Positions 5,913 through 5,995 of a stretch of 5,995 bases of DNA are shown in pieces (position 1 is the first letter of the stretch; every line of letters starts with the position of its first letter). The notes beneath the pieces were generated by a model. The model saw only the letters and a program-made list of their open reading frames with translations. It was not told where the DNA came from and did not search any database. The DNA lies in NCBI GenBank assembly GCA_964648415.1, contig CAZYOC010000264.1, positions 1-5,995 of the forward strand, written 5' to 3'. The position numbers were made by a program, and so were the translations under genes. The DNA comes from G963669175 sp964648415. GTDB taxonomy: Bacteria; Electryoneota; Electryoneia; Electryoneales; Electryoneaceae.

Positions 5913-5995
5913 TCTGGTTCTGGATTGCTAACCTGTTATATTCTTGCACCTTGCCTGGATTCACGGCTGTCCCAAACTACGGGACACCGCAAGCT
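5913..5995 (+). repeat. 83-bp direct repeat, copy 2, cut by window end
   Basis: This copy is identical to 5721-5803 over all 83 bases and stops only because the window stops, so the true repeat may be longer. If the following bases also match 5804 onward, the region is a tandem array of 192-bp units. Ending exactly in a repeat is also what a contig broken by a repeat looks like. Confidence 0.88.

Noticed and set aside
5721..5995. CRISPR array
   Set aside because: The repeat is 83 bp and only two copies are seen with a 109-bp spacer, which does not fit CRISPR repeat and spacer sizes.

Overview
The window looks like a piece of a GC-rich bacterial genome from the Fibrobacteres-Chlorobi-Bacteroidetes (FCB) group or one of its uncultured neighbour phyla. 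The main evidence is the minus-strand protein, which ends in a textbook type IX secretion (T9SS) sorting domain (QNHPNPFNP near the start, GVYFYRM near the end, KMMLMK at the very end). A periplasmic multihaem cytochrome and an anaerobic-type citrate lyase subunit point to an anaerobic or redox-versatile lifestyle. No species or phylum can be fixed from the sequence alone.

Layout. Positions 1-301 are non-coding, with a possible small inverted-repeat element at the left edge and a leader for the first gene. Positions 302-661 (+) encode a small exported tetrahaem class III-type cytochrome c. Positions 662-1309 contain no gene I can defend, but hold a terminator-like hairpin, a 9-bp direct repeat and a second terminator-like hairpin just ahead of the next start. 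Positions 1310-2929 (+) encode the citrate lyase alpha subunit (CitF), without the usual citD/citE neighbours. Positions 3021-3053 hold an intrinsic terminator for the converging minus-strand gene. Positions 3079-5112 (-) encode a 677-residue exported thioredoxin-fold protein with a T9SS tail. Positions 5126-5995 are gene-free and repeat-rich: a cluster of small palindromes, and an 83-bp exact direct repeat whose second copy runs off the window end.

The most interesting point is in the minus-strand gene. A conventional gene call would start it at 4932 and lose its N-terminus. The real start is almost certainly 5112, which has an AAAGGAG ribosome-binding site 6 nt upstream and opens a clean signal peptide. 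The frame then runs into one TGA, at 4999-5001, placed exactly where the first cysteine of a thioredoxin CxxC site is expected (W-[TGA]-P-Y-C-G-P). Seventeen nucleotides past that TGA begins the loop of a perfect 8-bp hairpin (4971-4989) with a GUC loop, at nearly the same distance as in the E. coli fdhF SECIS element. I read this as a probable exported selenoprotein with a UxxC redox site. A sequencing error or a TGC-to-TGA mutation remains the alternative.

The three genes do not form an operon: the first two are separated by about 650 bp and the third converges on them. A shared theme of redox and anaerobic carbon metabolism is only an inference.
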